Source: Sanderia malayensis
Taxonomy: Eukaryota > Cnidaria > Scyphozoa > Semaeostomeae > Pelagiidae
DNA length: 64,000 nucleotides
Assembly: GCA_013076295.1 (NCBI GenBank)
Contig: RQOL01000729.1
Coordinates: 3,286,001-3,350,000 of the forward strand
Reading direction: 5' to 3'
The notes beneath the pieces are model-generated. The model was not told where the DNA came from, made no database searches, and worked only from the letters and a program-made list of their open reading frames with translations. Shown piece after piece: positions 32,131-44,152 of this stretch; position 1 is the stretch's first letter; every line of letters begins with the position of its first letter. The position numbers and the translations under genes were made by a program.

Positions 32131-33175
32131 TCAATTATTGTATGAATAAACAAATATGCCAGGATATAAAATAAACTAAACGTATCGGGCATAGCCCTTC
32201 CTCAGTAGTGGTGAAGAAAAGAACGCAAAGGGCGATTTATCACCAGCGTTTCAAGAGTAGATTCACTCAAAGTCAAAGACGAATCAAGAATAAATGAAAG
32301 AATTCCTTTGACACTGACGTACCATCCTCTTGCCCTGCCTGTTAAGAAAATCCTTTACAATAATTTCAAGATCTTGCAGAATGACAACGACACAAAGAGC
32401 ATTTTTACTTCACTACCTCTCATGGCCTTTCGACGTGATACCAATCTTCGTCAAATTCTTGTTAAGTCCCGTTTGATTGAAGAAGGAAAGGATCCGGGTA
32501 CATCCGCGTGTGGCCGTTCCAACTGCCGTACTTGCCACTACATCAACAGAGATACGATCGTTACGACAACCCGTTCAACTTTCAATGTTCATCCAAGTTT
32601 TTCATGCACATCATCCTGCCTTATATACTGCATCAAGTGTACAAGATGCGGTATACTGTACATTGGCGAAACTTCCCGCCAGATCAACAATCGCTTCGGA
32701 GAACATTTGAGGAACGTAGAACACAAAATTCACGAAAATGAGGAACACGCAGATAATGCAGATAGCAACGTGTGAAAGCATTTCAACCTTCTTGGCCACT
32801 CGAAAGATGATATGTCTATTCTCGGTTTAACGATGGCGCCTGTTTGCAGTAAACAGAGAAAAACTTTAGAAAAACATTTAATTTTTAAGCTTGGGACGCT
32901 TTTCCCTGTTGGACTCAATAAACATTTTTCTTTTTCATAGACATTTTTTACTTCTACGTCATCTACTCCTCCTTCGCAGCTTTACTTATGCTACTCTTTT
33001 CCTTGCGACGTCTTATTCCATTGCACGTTCTTTATTTCTATTTTTCGTACTTTCAATTTCTGCGGCTTCACCGCCATTTGCATTCTTTTCTTCACCACTA
33101 CTGAGGAAGGGCTATGCCCGATACGTTTAGTTTATTTTATATCCTGGCATATTTGTTTATTCATACAATAATTGA
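32131..33175. mobile_element. Penelope-like element remnant with inverted terminal arms
   Basis: Arms of 99 bp (32131-32229 and 33077-33175) are inverted copies, containing AACAAATATGCCAGGATATA and CGTATCGGGCATAGCCCTTC. Between them lies only the C-terminal GIY-YIG endonuclease of a Penelope-like element; the reverse transcriptase is absent. Inverted flanking repeats (pLTR arrangements) are known for Penelope-like elements. Confidence 0.7.
32308..32940 (+). pseudogene. Penelope-like GIY-YIG endonuclease domain
   Basis: C-terminal endonuclease that would nick the target for retrotransposition. Visible motifs: the Cys-rich CGRSNCRTCHY linker, a T..C-T-S-S-C-L-I-Y-C-I-K-C strand and CGILYIGETSRQINNRFGEH, which carries the GIY-YIG core (as GILYIG) and the following Arg. 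The tail KHFNLLGHSKDDMSILGL is typical. An in-frame TGA at 32773-32775, where Trp is usual before KHF, splits the frame. The 5' truncation removes the RT. Confidence 0.85.
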
Positions 33176-34253
33176 TTGTTATATACTATTACAATTGCCG
33201 TACGTCACTTTATTGATTTTGAATAAATAAAGGCTGAATAATATTTCTACATTGACTACCACTAAATGTTTTCTTAACAAATCAGTTACAGTATTCTAAA
33301 CCTGTACATACTTAATTGTTCCACATTGTCACTTAATGATGTTCCTTATCAGGCAGATGTGTTGTCAGAAACTCAGTGTGCCAGGCCCAGACGGCAATGA
33401 TTTCACAACCATTACAGCACAACATTTTCAAATTTAGTGGGAAGCATACATTGATAGAATCATATCAATCACTGATAGAATCCTCAATTACACTGGACAA
33501 AACAAGCTAAGATGGCTCTTACCACACACATAAACATTATTAATGCATTTTAATAATCTATATGTGCATAAATATGTCCTTGTTATCCTACTTGAATATT
33601 GAGAGTCTTGCATGAAAAGTTGTGATAGTTTCCCGTTGTAGATATAATTTGAACCAGAACCTCATAGTGTAATTTGTGATTCTAATAGTTATCGCATAAT
33701 TCCAAGTTTCATTGCTCTTGAAAACTAGAATCACAATACATTCAATGCAGCACCACGTAATGGCCTTGAGCTAATACTATTATCATCAGGTTTTCACGGA
33801 AATTTCGGCGTCCTAGCAACAACAATAACGGGGCGAAATTTTAAATTTTTCTTGCGTCATAGAGGATTTAGCGTGCGTAAACATTTTTCCACATTTACGA
33901 CAAGAAAAACAACAATTCACTTAAGTTCATGTATGAAAAAACAGGCGATTTATATCTAAACAGCTCTAAAAAAAGCTCAAAGTCCTATATTTTATGTTAC
34001 AATTCCATTGCAGTGGATATTTTCACAATATTATAACAACTTTATCCTTTACAGGTTCATTTGAAATAGATAGTTTTCGCCACTACTGATACTGTACGTT
34101 CATGTATTTAGTTCTGTGTTTTCTGCCTGCCTTTAGTCTCTCCCCTTCATTGTATAAAAGATAGTTGTTATTGATTTTCTGCAGAAAATAGAACTGTCTC
34201 ATGTTAATACATTAAAAGTATATATTATTGTTACATCAAGAGAACTGTTACAT
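33176..34253. other. Spacer without recognised features
   Basis: AT-rich DNA with no exon showing both splice signals and coding character, no RNA gene and no terminal repeats. Confidence 0.4.
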
Positions 34254-34534
34254 CAAGATACCAGCGTAAGCGAATGCAGCGCACACAGTGCGCCAACCAT
34301 AGGCGAGCGCAGTGAGCTAACCCATTGGAAGTGGAGTTGAAAGGGGCATGAGCGTTAGCGAATGCAGCGCACGAAGTGCGCCAAGTACAGGCGAACGTAG
34401 AGAGCTACCCATTGTAAGTGGGGTAAAAAGGGCATGAGCGTAAGCGAATGCAGCACGTGAAGCGCGCCAACCAGATTAAGTTTTTTTTACTTGACGGGCT
34501 GGGGTCAACGAGCGAAGCGAGTGATGACCCCTAG
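34254..34534 (+). mobile_element. Helitron fragment, 3' end
   Basis: Satellite-type monomers (34260-34480) lead into ..AACCAGATTAAGTTTTTTTT, CTTGACGGGCT, then GGGGTC..GATGACCCCTAG: a hairpin followed by the CTAG 3' terminus at 34531-34534. No TC 5' end is seen to the left. It joins directly to the next copy at 34535. Confidence 0.65.
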
Positions 34535-36098
34535 TCTAATATATATATTCTGTGATGTCACGTGCCAAGGGCTCGAAACTAAGCTGAAACAATAGATTCG
34601 ACCCGAAACAATAGGTCGAACGCCCCAAACAATGGGCCGAAGCGTTGAACAAGGTATCCATTAAGGCTTTTTTCTGAGGCCCTTAATCTGCCCTATTTTT
34701 AAATGAGTTGTTCTTTGCCGGCTGAACCAAAAAGTTATCTATATGAGAGCTCACAGTTTCGACTAAAAGGTTAGGCAATTCTTTGTTTATATTCGCTTAA
34801 TTGGCTATCACGAAAAAACCATGGTTTACGCTGGCGAAACTTCCAAATTCGCGTCACGAACTCCATTTTCGAACAGAGTGTTCGCCCTTCACGTGACCGG
34901 TTTCGCCTTTTCCTGCAATTTGATTGGCTCTTTTCGCGCAACCCAGGTGTGTCGTCGATCAATTTTCGTTTTTCGCCCTCGGCTTGCAGGCGACCCATGC
35001 GAATTTTCGGTCGTTTTTCGTTATTCGCCCTCGGTGCAGCAGGTACTTTTGGAGAAGACGCATGTTTTTGTTTTGGACACAAAGGGCGCCTTTCAAACTG
35101 TTTTACGAGCTGAATTATCTTTGTAAAGAGCTGCCGATTGTTTCAAAGACCCCTGGAGAGTTGCAGGAAACAATTGGGAACACAGGTGATATCTTTCTTT
35201 TGTATTTTGAGTTGTTGAAATAGTTATAGTTTTCCTACTTCGTAGTAGGGGTTGCTTCGGCATGCTTGCAACGCTTAGGCCCAATGAAAACAAAGTCAAA
35301 GTTATGAATTTTTCAGGCGCTATTTGCACGATTTTTCCCATTTAAACTTGCCACAAGTGTTTGTATGTTTGTATACTAGGTATAGTAGGTATAGTATGTT
35401 TTTATAGTAGGTATAGTATGTATAGTATTTTTTTATAGTAGGTATAGTAGGTATAGTATGTAGGTATAGTAGGTATAGCATGTATAGTATGTTTTTATAG
35501 TAGGTATAGTAGGTATAGTATGTATAGTATGTTTTTATAGTAGGTATAGTACGCATAGTATGATTTTATAGTAGGTATAGTATGTATAGTATGTTTTTAT
35601 AGTAGGTATAGTAGGTATAGTATGTTGGTTTAGTATGTTGGTATAGTAGGTATAGTATGTTGGTATGGTATGTAGTATATTATGATGTTATAGTAGGTAT
35701 AGTATGTTGGTATAGTATGTAGGTATAGTATGATTTTATAGTAGGTATAGTATGTTGGTATAGTATGTAGGTATGTAGGTATGTATGTATGGGCATGAGC
35801 GTCAGCGAATACAGCGCACGAAGTGCGCCCTATCAGCCAATGTTTCTTGATAACAGATAGAGAGGCGAGCGCAGTGAGCTAACTTATTGTACGTGGGGTT
35901 CACAGGGGCATGAGTGTAAGCGAATGCAACGCACGAAGTGCGCCAACCATAGGCGAACGTAGCGAGCTAACCCATTGTAAGTGGGGTAGAAAGGGGCATG
36001 AGCGTAAGCGAATGCAGCGCGTGAAGCACGCCAACCAGATTAAGTTTTTTTTACTTGACGGGTTGGGGCAAACAAGCGAAGCGAGTGATGACCCCTAG
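34535..36098 (+). mobile_element. Non-autonomous Helitron with microsatellite core (1564 bp)
   Basis: The 5' end TCTAATATATATATTCTGTG is followed by GTCACGTG and the AACAATAG motifs shared with the copy at 19922. The 3' end is a GGGGCA..GATGACCCC hairpin plus CTAG (36095-36098), then T. A GTATAG microsatellite (35365-35790) and two satellite-like monomers lie inside. Short frames at 34771-35223 have no recognisable domain. The 5' neighbour base is the G of another copy's CTAG, not A, showing a head-to-tail junction. Confidence 0.7.
35365..35790. repeat. (GTATAGTAG)-type microsatellite
   Basis: Irregular repeats of TAGGTATAGTA and TATGTTTTTATAGTAGG run for about 425 bp inside the Helitron, grading into (GTAT)n next to the satellite part. 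Confidence 0.9.
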
Positions 36099-36274
36099 TT
36101 TAATAAATGTTGTGAATAGCAAGGTTATCCAACTGCTTTACAAGGAAACACAATTGTATCCTATCTTTTAACCATATTGAGTCACTCTTCAAAATTCATC
36201 CTATTGGTCGTAGCTCTTCAACTTCAAAGATATATCCACACTGAAGAGAGAATGTGGCATCAAATTTAACACAA

Positions 36275-37246
36275 TTAAAAGAATACCAAGTTCAATTTTG
36301 TGAGCCTTGAAGGGAGCACCTCTCTAAAATGAATTAGCGTGAGTTGCAATGCTAAATACCCACCTCATCCGTTCGTAAAACATATCGCTCACTTTAAATC
36401 TTTCTGAAACAATGTATTCTTTCCTACAGCACATCTAAGGAAATAAGAATAAAAATTCTTAACAAAACAGATTCAAAAAAAATAAAAAGAAAACAAAAAA
36501 AATAAACAAAAAATGAAGAAAAACAAGGTGCATGTGGGCAGACGTGCCAACCGAAGAAATTTTATGTTTAATTAGGGGCAGAGACACAAGGTAAATGTAA
36601 CTGTAATTGTAATGTGTTAATGTTTGTCTTTTGTTCGTTTCTTCCACTGTTATTTGTTTGTTTTGTTTAATTGTTAAAACGTGTACAAGGGTACATTTGC
36701 ATACCAATTAATAATAATAAAATTGCGAAAATAATAACAAGACTATTACCTTTGAAAAACCATGCATTTCGCCAAAAGTACCTTTAAACTCTTCTTTAAC
36801 ATCCTGTGACACAAACCGTAACAATTTGCAAGAAATGTACTTCAAAAACCCGTCTTTATGAATGAATTAGATGGCCTTTCGCATGCGTCATGGGCTCCTT
36901 TATTTCAATACTTACCAAAAGAAGAGCAGTTAACAATTCCCTTCTTTGACATCGCACCACACAAATTATGCACTACCTAAAATTCACGAATAATAGATGT
37001 AATAAAACGTAAGAAGCAAACAATCTTATCTCATTTTCCAATGCAGACAATGTATCTCAACTCTAGCATCCGTTCTTCTTAAATGTGGCCTACTCTCAAG
37101 GGATTTTATGAAATACTATATTTCCTCAAGTCTTATACGCTGGGAAAATGAATCAAAACCTTCACAAAAACCCTACAGATTCATTTTAAAGATGTAACTT
37201 AAAAGATCGCAATGATATAAAACGATGTGCAAAACCTACTTACCAT
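36275..37246 (-). CDS. Small spliced gene, function unknown (about 77 aa)
   Basis: Minus-strand exons 37244-37246 (ATG just before a GTAAGT donor), 36916-36972, 36750-36803, 36364-36434 and 36275-36323 (TAA stop) join in consistent phase. Exons three to five are the strongest: DVKEEFKGTFGEMHGFSK, then MCCRKEYIVSERFKVSDMFY, then EVLPSRLTKLNLVFF. For exon two an alternative acceptor four bases upstream gives a different N-terminus that goes out of frame at the next exon. No known domain is seen. A pyrimidine- and GC-richer stretch at 37260-37360 could hold the promoter. Confidence 0.4.
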
Positions 37247-38500
37247 CGCCAGTGACCCAGTGCAAGAGCAGAAAAGACGAAAGGAAGGACGCAATGCCAG
37301 CATGTTCTTTGTTGAGTTCAGTCTTCTCTTCTCTTCTTTCATGGGTTGGGTCTGGGCTGGGTTAATTGTTAGCCAATCAAGCTCAATCAGATAATCACGT
37401 CCAAACGAGGCTGCATAACAATAGAATTTGCTGTATGATTTTGATTTATGCTATGTTTCGTCAACGTAGCAATTTATCATGCTGGTCGTGGTGGTCCTGT
37501 CCAAATATTCGTTTCCCAAATCTTGGATCGAAACGGAACTTAATGCTGAAATAAGAGAAAGTAAAGCTGAGAGAAACATTCATTTCGCCGCAGCTCAGGA
37601 GTAAGTAGCCTTTATTTTTTAGTTTCACCCCATTCAAGTTCCCATTTAATTGCTTGGGCCAATTGTATTTCACTCGTTGTTAACATATAGTTTCTTGAGG
37701 CCAAAATTGACAACTCGGCTTATGTTTCATGGATTTTTATAATTAATGTTTTGAGAAAGAGTGTTTAATGCTGTACCCACATGTTCCAGTGGCTTTAATT
37801 TGGTGAAAAACCAATCCCAGCCTTGGAAATCTTTGCACTTGCTTTAATTTAACAAAGCTTTTTTGTGGCAATTGCATTACTACATGATCTGTTTTGTCTA
37901 TAATGTCATACTCAACAATATTCATTTCTTTATTTCTTTTTATATTGAGATACATTGAATCAATATCAAAGGAAAAATTAAACTCCACAGATTCTCTCTT
38001 TATTTAAGATTGTTTCTGAACCTTCTGTTAAGATGTGATGCTCTCTGTGAACTATATTCAGGCAGATCCATAAATTCCCCCACCTTCCTATTGTATCCTG
38101 TTGTCTACCAAGTGCGGATTGCTATTCTATAATAACCACACCAGCGAACAACCCATGGTGTAAAGCAGCCTTTTTCAAACTCCTCATTTATTTTCATTCA
38201 TCCACGTTAAATGGACCCTCTTAATCATGTGAAGGAAAGGAAACTATTGTTACTTGAGTCAAACCTAATTTTTACTGTGCGGGCTTTTAATATATTCTTA
38301 ATACTACATTAAAATACAGTGAAGAAAGTCCGAATTGTTATTCCAGTTAAACAAAGTCAATAATTATGAAAGAGCAATTTTCCGTAACAACATAGTTAGC
38401 TCCCAAGGGCTATCTTATCCAAATCTAATTCTTTATTACCCTTGATAGTAAGATACCAACATGTTAAATAGAATATAATTTGTCTTTTTCACATTGTAGA
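37247..38500. other. Spacer; old dispersed repeat shared with 28770-29330
   Basis: Blocks at 37537-37560 (GAAATAAGAGAAAGTAAAGC), 37655-37700 (TTAACATATAGTTTCTTGAG) and 37765-37865 match 28975-29330 in order. No protein motif was identified. The rest of the region shows nothing. Confidence 0.35.
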
Positions 38501-40030
38501 TCTACTGATGTAGATCATTGTACAAATGCATGTATTGGAGGCTACATACCCATTGTACAATTGTACATCACGTGACCCACCGGCGCTCAACAATGGGCGA
38601 TTGTCTCCCGAACAATCGCCATGGTCTCTTGAACAATCGACATTCGACCAAACAATGGGATCAAAGGAGCGGGCGTTGCCACTCAAGGGCTTTTTTCTGG
38701 GGGTCAATAAGGGTGCACATTGGTATAGAAACGATCGCTGTATTGTGCTGATGAAACTAAACTATTTGGTTAATTTCTAACACCAGCTGTTCGGGAGTTA
38801 TGGCCCATTTTGTTTTCCGACATTCTAGAATATTCCGAGGACCGAGTTAATGGAATGCAAAACCAGCAGGGAGAGGCACGTGTATTTTTAGTTGAACGGT
38901 CAGCAAGTTGCTCGGGTTTCAGCAGGAATACGTGCTGGAAATCAATTGTAAAGACGTGTCAATTGTTGTCAGGAACCGTGAACACAATCTGTGGACAATT
39001 ATTTCAAGGTATTTTCTTTATTCAATTGTTTTTGGGTGGAAATAGCACAAGTTTTGTTTTGTTTCACCTGACGCTTTTTTGTTCAGCCGAGAGCCTAACA
39101 AAAACACGAAGACAATTTTGATTTTCTTGGGTCGTTCTGGGCCGATGTTGTTCATTTGAAGTTTCAATAACTGTTTATTTACACGAGAACTAAAATTATC
39201 CGGGGTTGGTTTTTTCTTTTGTTGATTATCCTCTGTTTTTGGACACTTTTGGCTGAGTTTGGGTTTTGCTGGAAACCACGAAATTTTCACGCAACAAGTG
39301 TGTGTTTCGCATCTGCGAAAATTTAATTCTGGCTTAACAAAACTTTGTTGCTTTCACCCAAATATTTTCGATAAATATTCTACAAGCTATTAGCTTCATC
39401 TTGATCTTTTTGTGGGGTGTGTAGGACAAAGATTGGCCACGGTAATTGATTTTGAAAGTTGGTGAATCATGTTTCAAATGCTATTTTTTAAATGGGTTTG
39501 ATTTCACGGCTTATTTTTATCAAGAAAATCAAGTCTTCACTTGCAAAAATACCCAATTAAATTTGCGAGAAGCATTTCAAATGCACACAAGTACTTTCGA
39601 TACTTACATGCCAAGGTATTAGCTTTATGTTGGTGTAATTTGAGTTAAAATGGACCAATTTTGACCAAGTTAGGGGAATTTCTGTCTTTTTAAAGTTGGC
39701 TCAGGAATTTATTTTTTCATGGTTTTTGTGTTTGGCTGCAGCAAACAGTCTCTGAAAATTCAAAACAACACTGTTAAGAAATGTTAATATCTTTATCGGA
39801 TTCGCTGTTTCCTTAGCTACAGTTTCATATAATTTCTATAACAAATTGAGTTTAAATTTTCCAGGATGGATTAGGTATTTGAAGGCAACAAATTTTTTTC
39901 AAACTTCACACTGAAATTATCAACTTTCAGAAACGGCTTTCAGCGAGGCAGCGTGGGCGCGAGGGGTCGCTTGCCAGGGGGGAAGATTTGACCTCCCAGC
40001 TTTACTTTCCTTAGAAATGTTGCGTCGTGC
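38501..40030 (+). mobile_element. Diverged Helitron-like copy, tentative
   Basis: From a possible 5' end at TCTACTGATGTAG (38501) the sequence shows CATCACGTGAC, AACAATCGACATTCGACC, AACAATGGGATC, GCGTTG and AAGGGCTTTTTTCTGGGG, the same series of motifs as positions 34535-34690 in the same orientation. No CTAG terminus with hairpin was found on the right, where a microsatellite begins. No coding sequence was recognised. Confidence 0.4.
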
Positions 40031-40490
40031 TTGGTATTGTAGGGTACGTATGTAGGGTATGTATTGTAGGGTATGTTTTGTAGGGTATGTATTGTAGAGT
40101 GTGTATAGTAGGGAATGTATTGTAGGGTAAGTATTTTAGGGTATGTATTGTAGGGTACGTATTGTAGGGTATGTATTGTAGGGTATGTATTGTAGGGTAT
40201 GTTTTGTAGGGTATGTATTGTAGAGTGTGTATAGTAGAGAATGTATTGTAGGGTAAGTATTGTAGGGTATGTATTGTAGGGTACGCATTGTAGGGTATGT
40301 ATTGTAGGGTATGTATTGTAGGGTATGTCTTTTAGTGTATGTATTGTAGTGTATGTATGCAGGGTATGTATGTAGGGATGCATGTAGGGTATGTATGTAG
40401 GGTATGTATGTATGTATGTATGTATGTATGTATGTAGGTATGTAGGTATGTAGGTATGTAGGTATGTATATAGCTATGTATGTATATAGT
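40030..40490. repeat. (GTAGGGTATGTATT)n minisatellite grading into (GTAT)n
   Basis: A unit of about 14 bp (GTAGGGTATGTATT with variants) repeats some 20 times, followed by pure GTAT/GTAG tetranucleotides. The open minus-strand frame 39940-40383 is the repeat, not a gene. Confidence 0.9.
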
Positions 40491-40658
40491 TGTTCGTTAG
40501 GTTTTCATTTTTGTTCTCTTTCTGACGTACTACTCTGATGAGTGTCAGACGAAAAGCTTTAGTATTTACTATGTTTCGCCATGTTTCCGATTTTAAAAGC
40601 AATTTTAAAGTTCTGTACCGATCAAAGAGTGTGATATTATGTATGGTATATTTATATA

Positions 40659-41915
40659 CTAGGGGTCATCACTCGCTTCGCTCGTTCGCCCCAGCCCGTC
40701 AAGTAAAAAAAGCTTAATCTGGTTGCCACACTTTGTGCGCTGCATTCGCTTACGCTGATGCCCCTTTCAACCCCACTTACAATGGGTTAGCTCGCTGAGC
40801 TCGCCTGTCTATCTATTATCAAGAAACATTGACTGATAGGGCGCACTTCGTGCGCTGAATTCGCTTCGCTCATGCCTCTTTCAACCCCAGGTTCAATGGG
40901 TTAGCTCACTGCGCTCACCTGTCTATCTATTATCAAGAAACATAGACTGATAGGGCGCACTTCGTGCGCTGCATTTGCTTACGCTCATGCCCCTTTAAAC
41001 CCCACGCACAATGGGTTAGCTCGCTGCGCTCGCCTGTCTATCTATTATAAAAAAACATTGACTGCTAGGGCGCACTTCGTGCACTGCATTCGCTTCGCTC
41101 ATGTCTCTTTCAACCCCACGTACAATGGGTTAGCTTGCTGCGCTCGCCTGTCTATCTATTATCAAGAAACATTGACTGATAGGGCGCACTTAGTGCGCTG
41201 CATTCGCTTCGCTCATGCCTCTTTCAACTCCACGTACAGTGGGTTAGCTCGCTGCGCTCGCCTGTCTATCTATTATTAAGAAACATAGACTGATAGGGCG
41301 CACTTCGTGCGCTGCATTCGCTTACGCTCATGCCCCTTTCAACCCCACTTACAATGGGTAAGCTTGCTGCGCTCGCCTGTCTATCTATTATCAAGAAACA
41401 TTGACTGATAGGGCGCACTTTGTGGGCTGCATTTGCTTACGCTCATGCCCCTTTCAATACCCCGTACATTGGGCTAGTTCGCTGCGCTCGCCTGTTTATC
41501 TATTATCAAGAAACATTGACTGATAGGGCGCACTTCGTGCGCTGCATTCGCTTCGCTCATGCCTCTTTTAACCCCACGTACAATGGGTTAGCTCGCTGCG
41601 CTCGCCTGTCTATCTATTATCAAAAAACATTGACTGATAGGGCGCACTTCGTGCGCTGCATTCGCTTCGCTCATGCCTCCTTCAACCCCACGTACAATGG
41701 GTTAGCTCGCTGCGCTCGCCTGTCTATCTATTATCAAGAAACATTGACTGATAGGGCGCACTTCGTGCGCTGCATTCGCTTCGCTCATGCCTCTTTCAAC
41801 TCCACGTACAGTTGGTTAGCTCGCTGCGCTCGCCTGTCTATCTATTATCAAGAAACATTGACTGGCATGGCGCACTTCGTGCGCTACATTCGCTTCGCTC
41901 ATGCCTTTTTCAACC
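40659..41915 (-). mobile_element. Helitron fragment with long satellite array (minus orientation)
   Basis: The minus-strand 3' end reads ..GCGAGTGATGACCCCTAG (CTAG at 40659-40662) followed by T. The body is about ten 114-bp satellite units. The 5' TC end is not present; the array breaks off into a TATA/GTAT tract near 41915. Confidence 0.7.
40730..41905. repeat. 114-bp satellite array, about ten units
   Basis: Same unit as 27480-28000. Most units keep the GCGCACTTCGTGCGC hairpin; some carry TTACGCTCATGCCCC in place of TTCGCTCATGCCTC, giving two subtypes also seen at 27370-27520. Open frames at 41058-41279 and 41420-41968 are the array read in its repeated frame. Confidence 0.92.
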
Positions 41916-41924
41916 CTTATTTAT

Positions 41925-42440
41925 ATATAGTATATAGGGTATGTATTTATGTATATATTTATGTATAGTATATTTAGGTATATATTTATGTATTTATGTT
42001 TATGTATATATTTATGTATATATTTATGTATTTTTGTTAATGTTAATATGGAATGCTTCTATTTCTAATTTTTGTAATTCCTCAAAAAAGATTACTGCAA
42101 AGCAGACACTGTCCTTCTTTCTGAGCTAATGATCTTCATATCAACCTTAACGAATCTTAACATGAATCTTCACCTGATTATAATATTATTCACAAGGAAT
42201 GACCACACACAACAAGCATTCACTTCATGTTTGGACACCTGAAACACAAGAAGACATCATATAAAAGACTTTATAACATGTTGGCTCATAACATTTACAG
42301 GCTTTAAGTCTGTAAATATAAGTAATTCATTTTAACTCCAAATAATTAATTACCCCCATTCCATGTATTCACCCAGTCAAACAACCAGTATGACTATCTT
42401 CCTACGTTTGCTCAACCTTCCATGGCCTACAGATCATGAC
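41925..42440. repeat. Microsatellite plus dispersed repeat, copy 2
   Basis: A TATGTATTTATGTAT tract (41925-42040) then the segment matching 14200-14640 (ATGCTTCTATTTCTAA, GCAAAGCAGACACTGTC, TTCACTTCATGTTTGG, CAACCTTCCATGGCCTAC). The match ends where copy 1 enters the Mutator-like exon. Confidence 0.75.
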
Positions 42441-43650
42441 CATCTTAATAATAGCTAACAAAACTGTACAACCCGTTTAGGAGAAATTATCTATTTTTCT
42501 GTGTATTATGCATTAAATTCACCAAATCAATCATTTCTTCTTATACTCATAACTTTAAAATTTCTCTTGCACCAAGACCGTCCGTAAACATGAAAAAATT
42601 TTTTTCAACCCCACTGCAGCACCGAAATTTTCCAACCTAAGTATACGCAAAATTTCATTTCTACAATTATGAACGAAATATATATCTTAAACATTCAGAT
42701 ATGACACAAACAAGCACAAGACACATATTAACACTACAAGTAACTTTAAATAACATTTTTGTCTCCTTTTCAACCTTTTTAATGCAATTTCTCTCTTGCA
42801 GGCAATTCAACATTCAACTTTTCTCTACATACACCTTGGTAAGCATTTTGCAAACTTTGGTTCTTTTCCAACTGCCTTTATTTCTCCTTTGTCAGGAATA
42901 TTCTGCTGTGAACACAATAAACAACTGCCTATAACATTTTGTCTAAATTTCCATTTTTCTTATGCAATTTTTTCTCTTCAAAGCAACTCAAAATTCACAC
43001 TTTTTTGCACACCTTATGTAAGTATATTTCACAAACTTTATTTCCCACACAATGGTCTTTAATTCTCCTCTTGCAAGAGTAGAGCAGTCAATTAACACTT
43101 AACAGATATATTTTCTCTCCTTCATTAACCTCTTGCAATTTTATTACCAACATGAAATTGATACAACATATTCATTCATAGATTCTTTACAATGGCCTCC
43201 AATCAAACTGATGAGAGACTTCTTCGTGAAGATGACACTCCTATGGAGCCACAACAACACAACATCACAACATCTTTCCAAGGAAAAATAAAAGTTATTA
43301 TCAAAACTTACTAAATTACACTATGGAAGCCTCAATGCCACTACTTCACTTTTTACATTGTTCAGAGGAACCTTGACTTTACTTCTTTCTACATCACTTC
43401 TATCCTTCCAGATGTTCCCATTTGAAAATATTGCCAAACTAAAAAAAGGATGTTCTGCCAACTTGAACTTTGAAAAACACACCAAGTTCAACTTTGTAAC
43501 AATGCAAGGAGACCGAATTGAAAAGGAGAAGCTGAAGTAAGCTACTTCCAACCTACCCATTATTATCTACGGTCTTTCACCAGTTCTTCTCAACATTGCA
43601 TGGAATCCTCTATGACACAACCAAGCATTGTTTTAAAAACAAATACTTTT
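42441..43650. other. Spacer with imperfect internal duplication
   Basis: Two diverged copies of a roughly 95-bp block (42785-42880 and 42965-43060: CAATTT.TCTCTT.., AA.TTCAAC/CAAAATTCA, CAAACTTT) lie 180 bp apart. A short frame starts with ATG at 43192 (MASNQTDERLLREDDTP) and ends at 43311; another is open at 43411-43540. Neither has a known motif, so they are not called as genes. Confidence 0.35.
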
Positions 43651-43671
43651 AGTAATTTAATAATGCTGGCG

Positions 43672-44047
43672 TAGCTACTATAATCACTAATCGAATTAGG
43701 TTACAAGACACTTACCCAGCTTTCGTAGTTGCTTTGAAGTTTGATAATCAGAAGGCTTGAAGAGAAACGATGTCAATTTCTTTCTTGCGTGTATGATACC
43801 AAAATAAATGCTAAAATAATTAACTACTAACTCAGTAACGAAATGTTGCGTTTGGTTAATATAAGTTGTGAGGTTGGGTGTGTCGTAAATACTTAAGCAA
43901 ATAAGGTTAAGAGTAGGTTATGGTTAGACGTTTGACTATAAAAGTCTAATGAATATGTTTGTATAGATAATAGTTGATAAATATGGTTAAGTGTTAGGAG
44001 TAAATATGGTTAAGTGCTCATTGGTAAGGCTGCTGAGCACACTACAA
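43672..44047 (-). repeat. Probable 3' LTR of the Gypsy element
   Basis: On the minus strand a purine tract (CTAGGAGGGGAGTTT) is followed by TGTAGTGTGCTCAGCAGCC. It continues through a TATA-like ACTTTTATAGTC. The downstream limit is uncertain because the 5' LTR is missing and cannot be compared. Confidence 0.5.
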
Positions 44048-44152
44048 AACTCCCCTCCTAGAAGGCGAGCGGAGTGAAGCGTTTGATATAGCGAATAAAA
44101 TACGAAATGATTACGAGTGTAATATAAAAGTGAAAGAATGTACTTAACAGTT

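Noticed and set aside
39940..40383. 147-codon minus-strand frame rich in THTLQYIPYN
   Set aside because: Translation of the GTAGGGTATGTATT minisatellite.
40730..41905. CRISPR-like array
   Set aside because: Units are contiguous without unique spacers, and the genome is eukaryotic.
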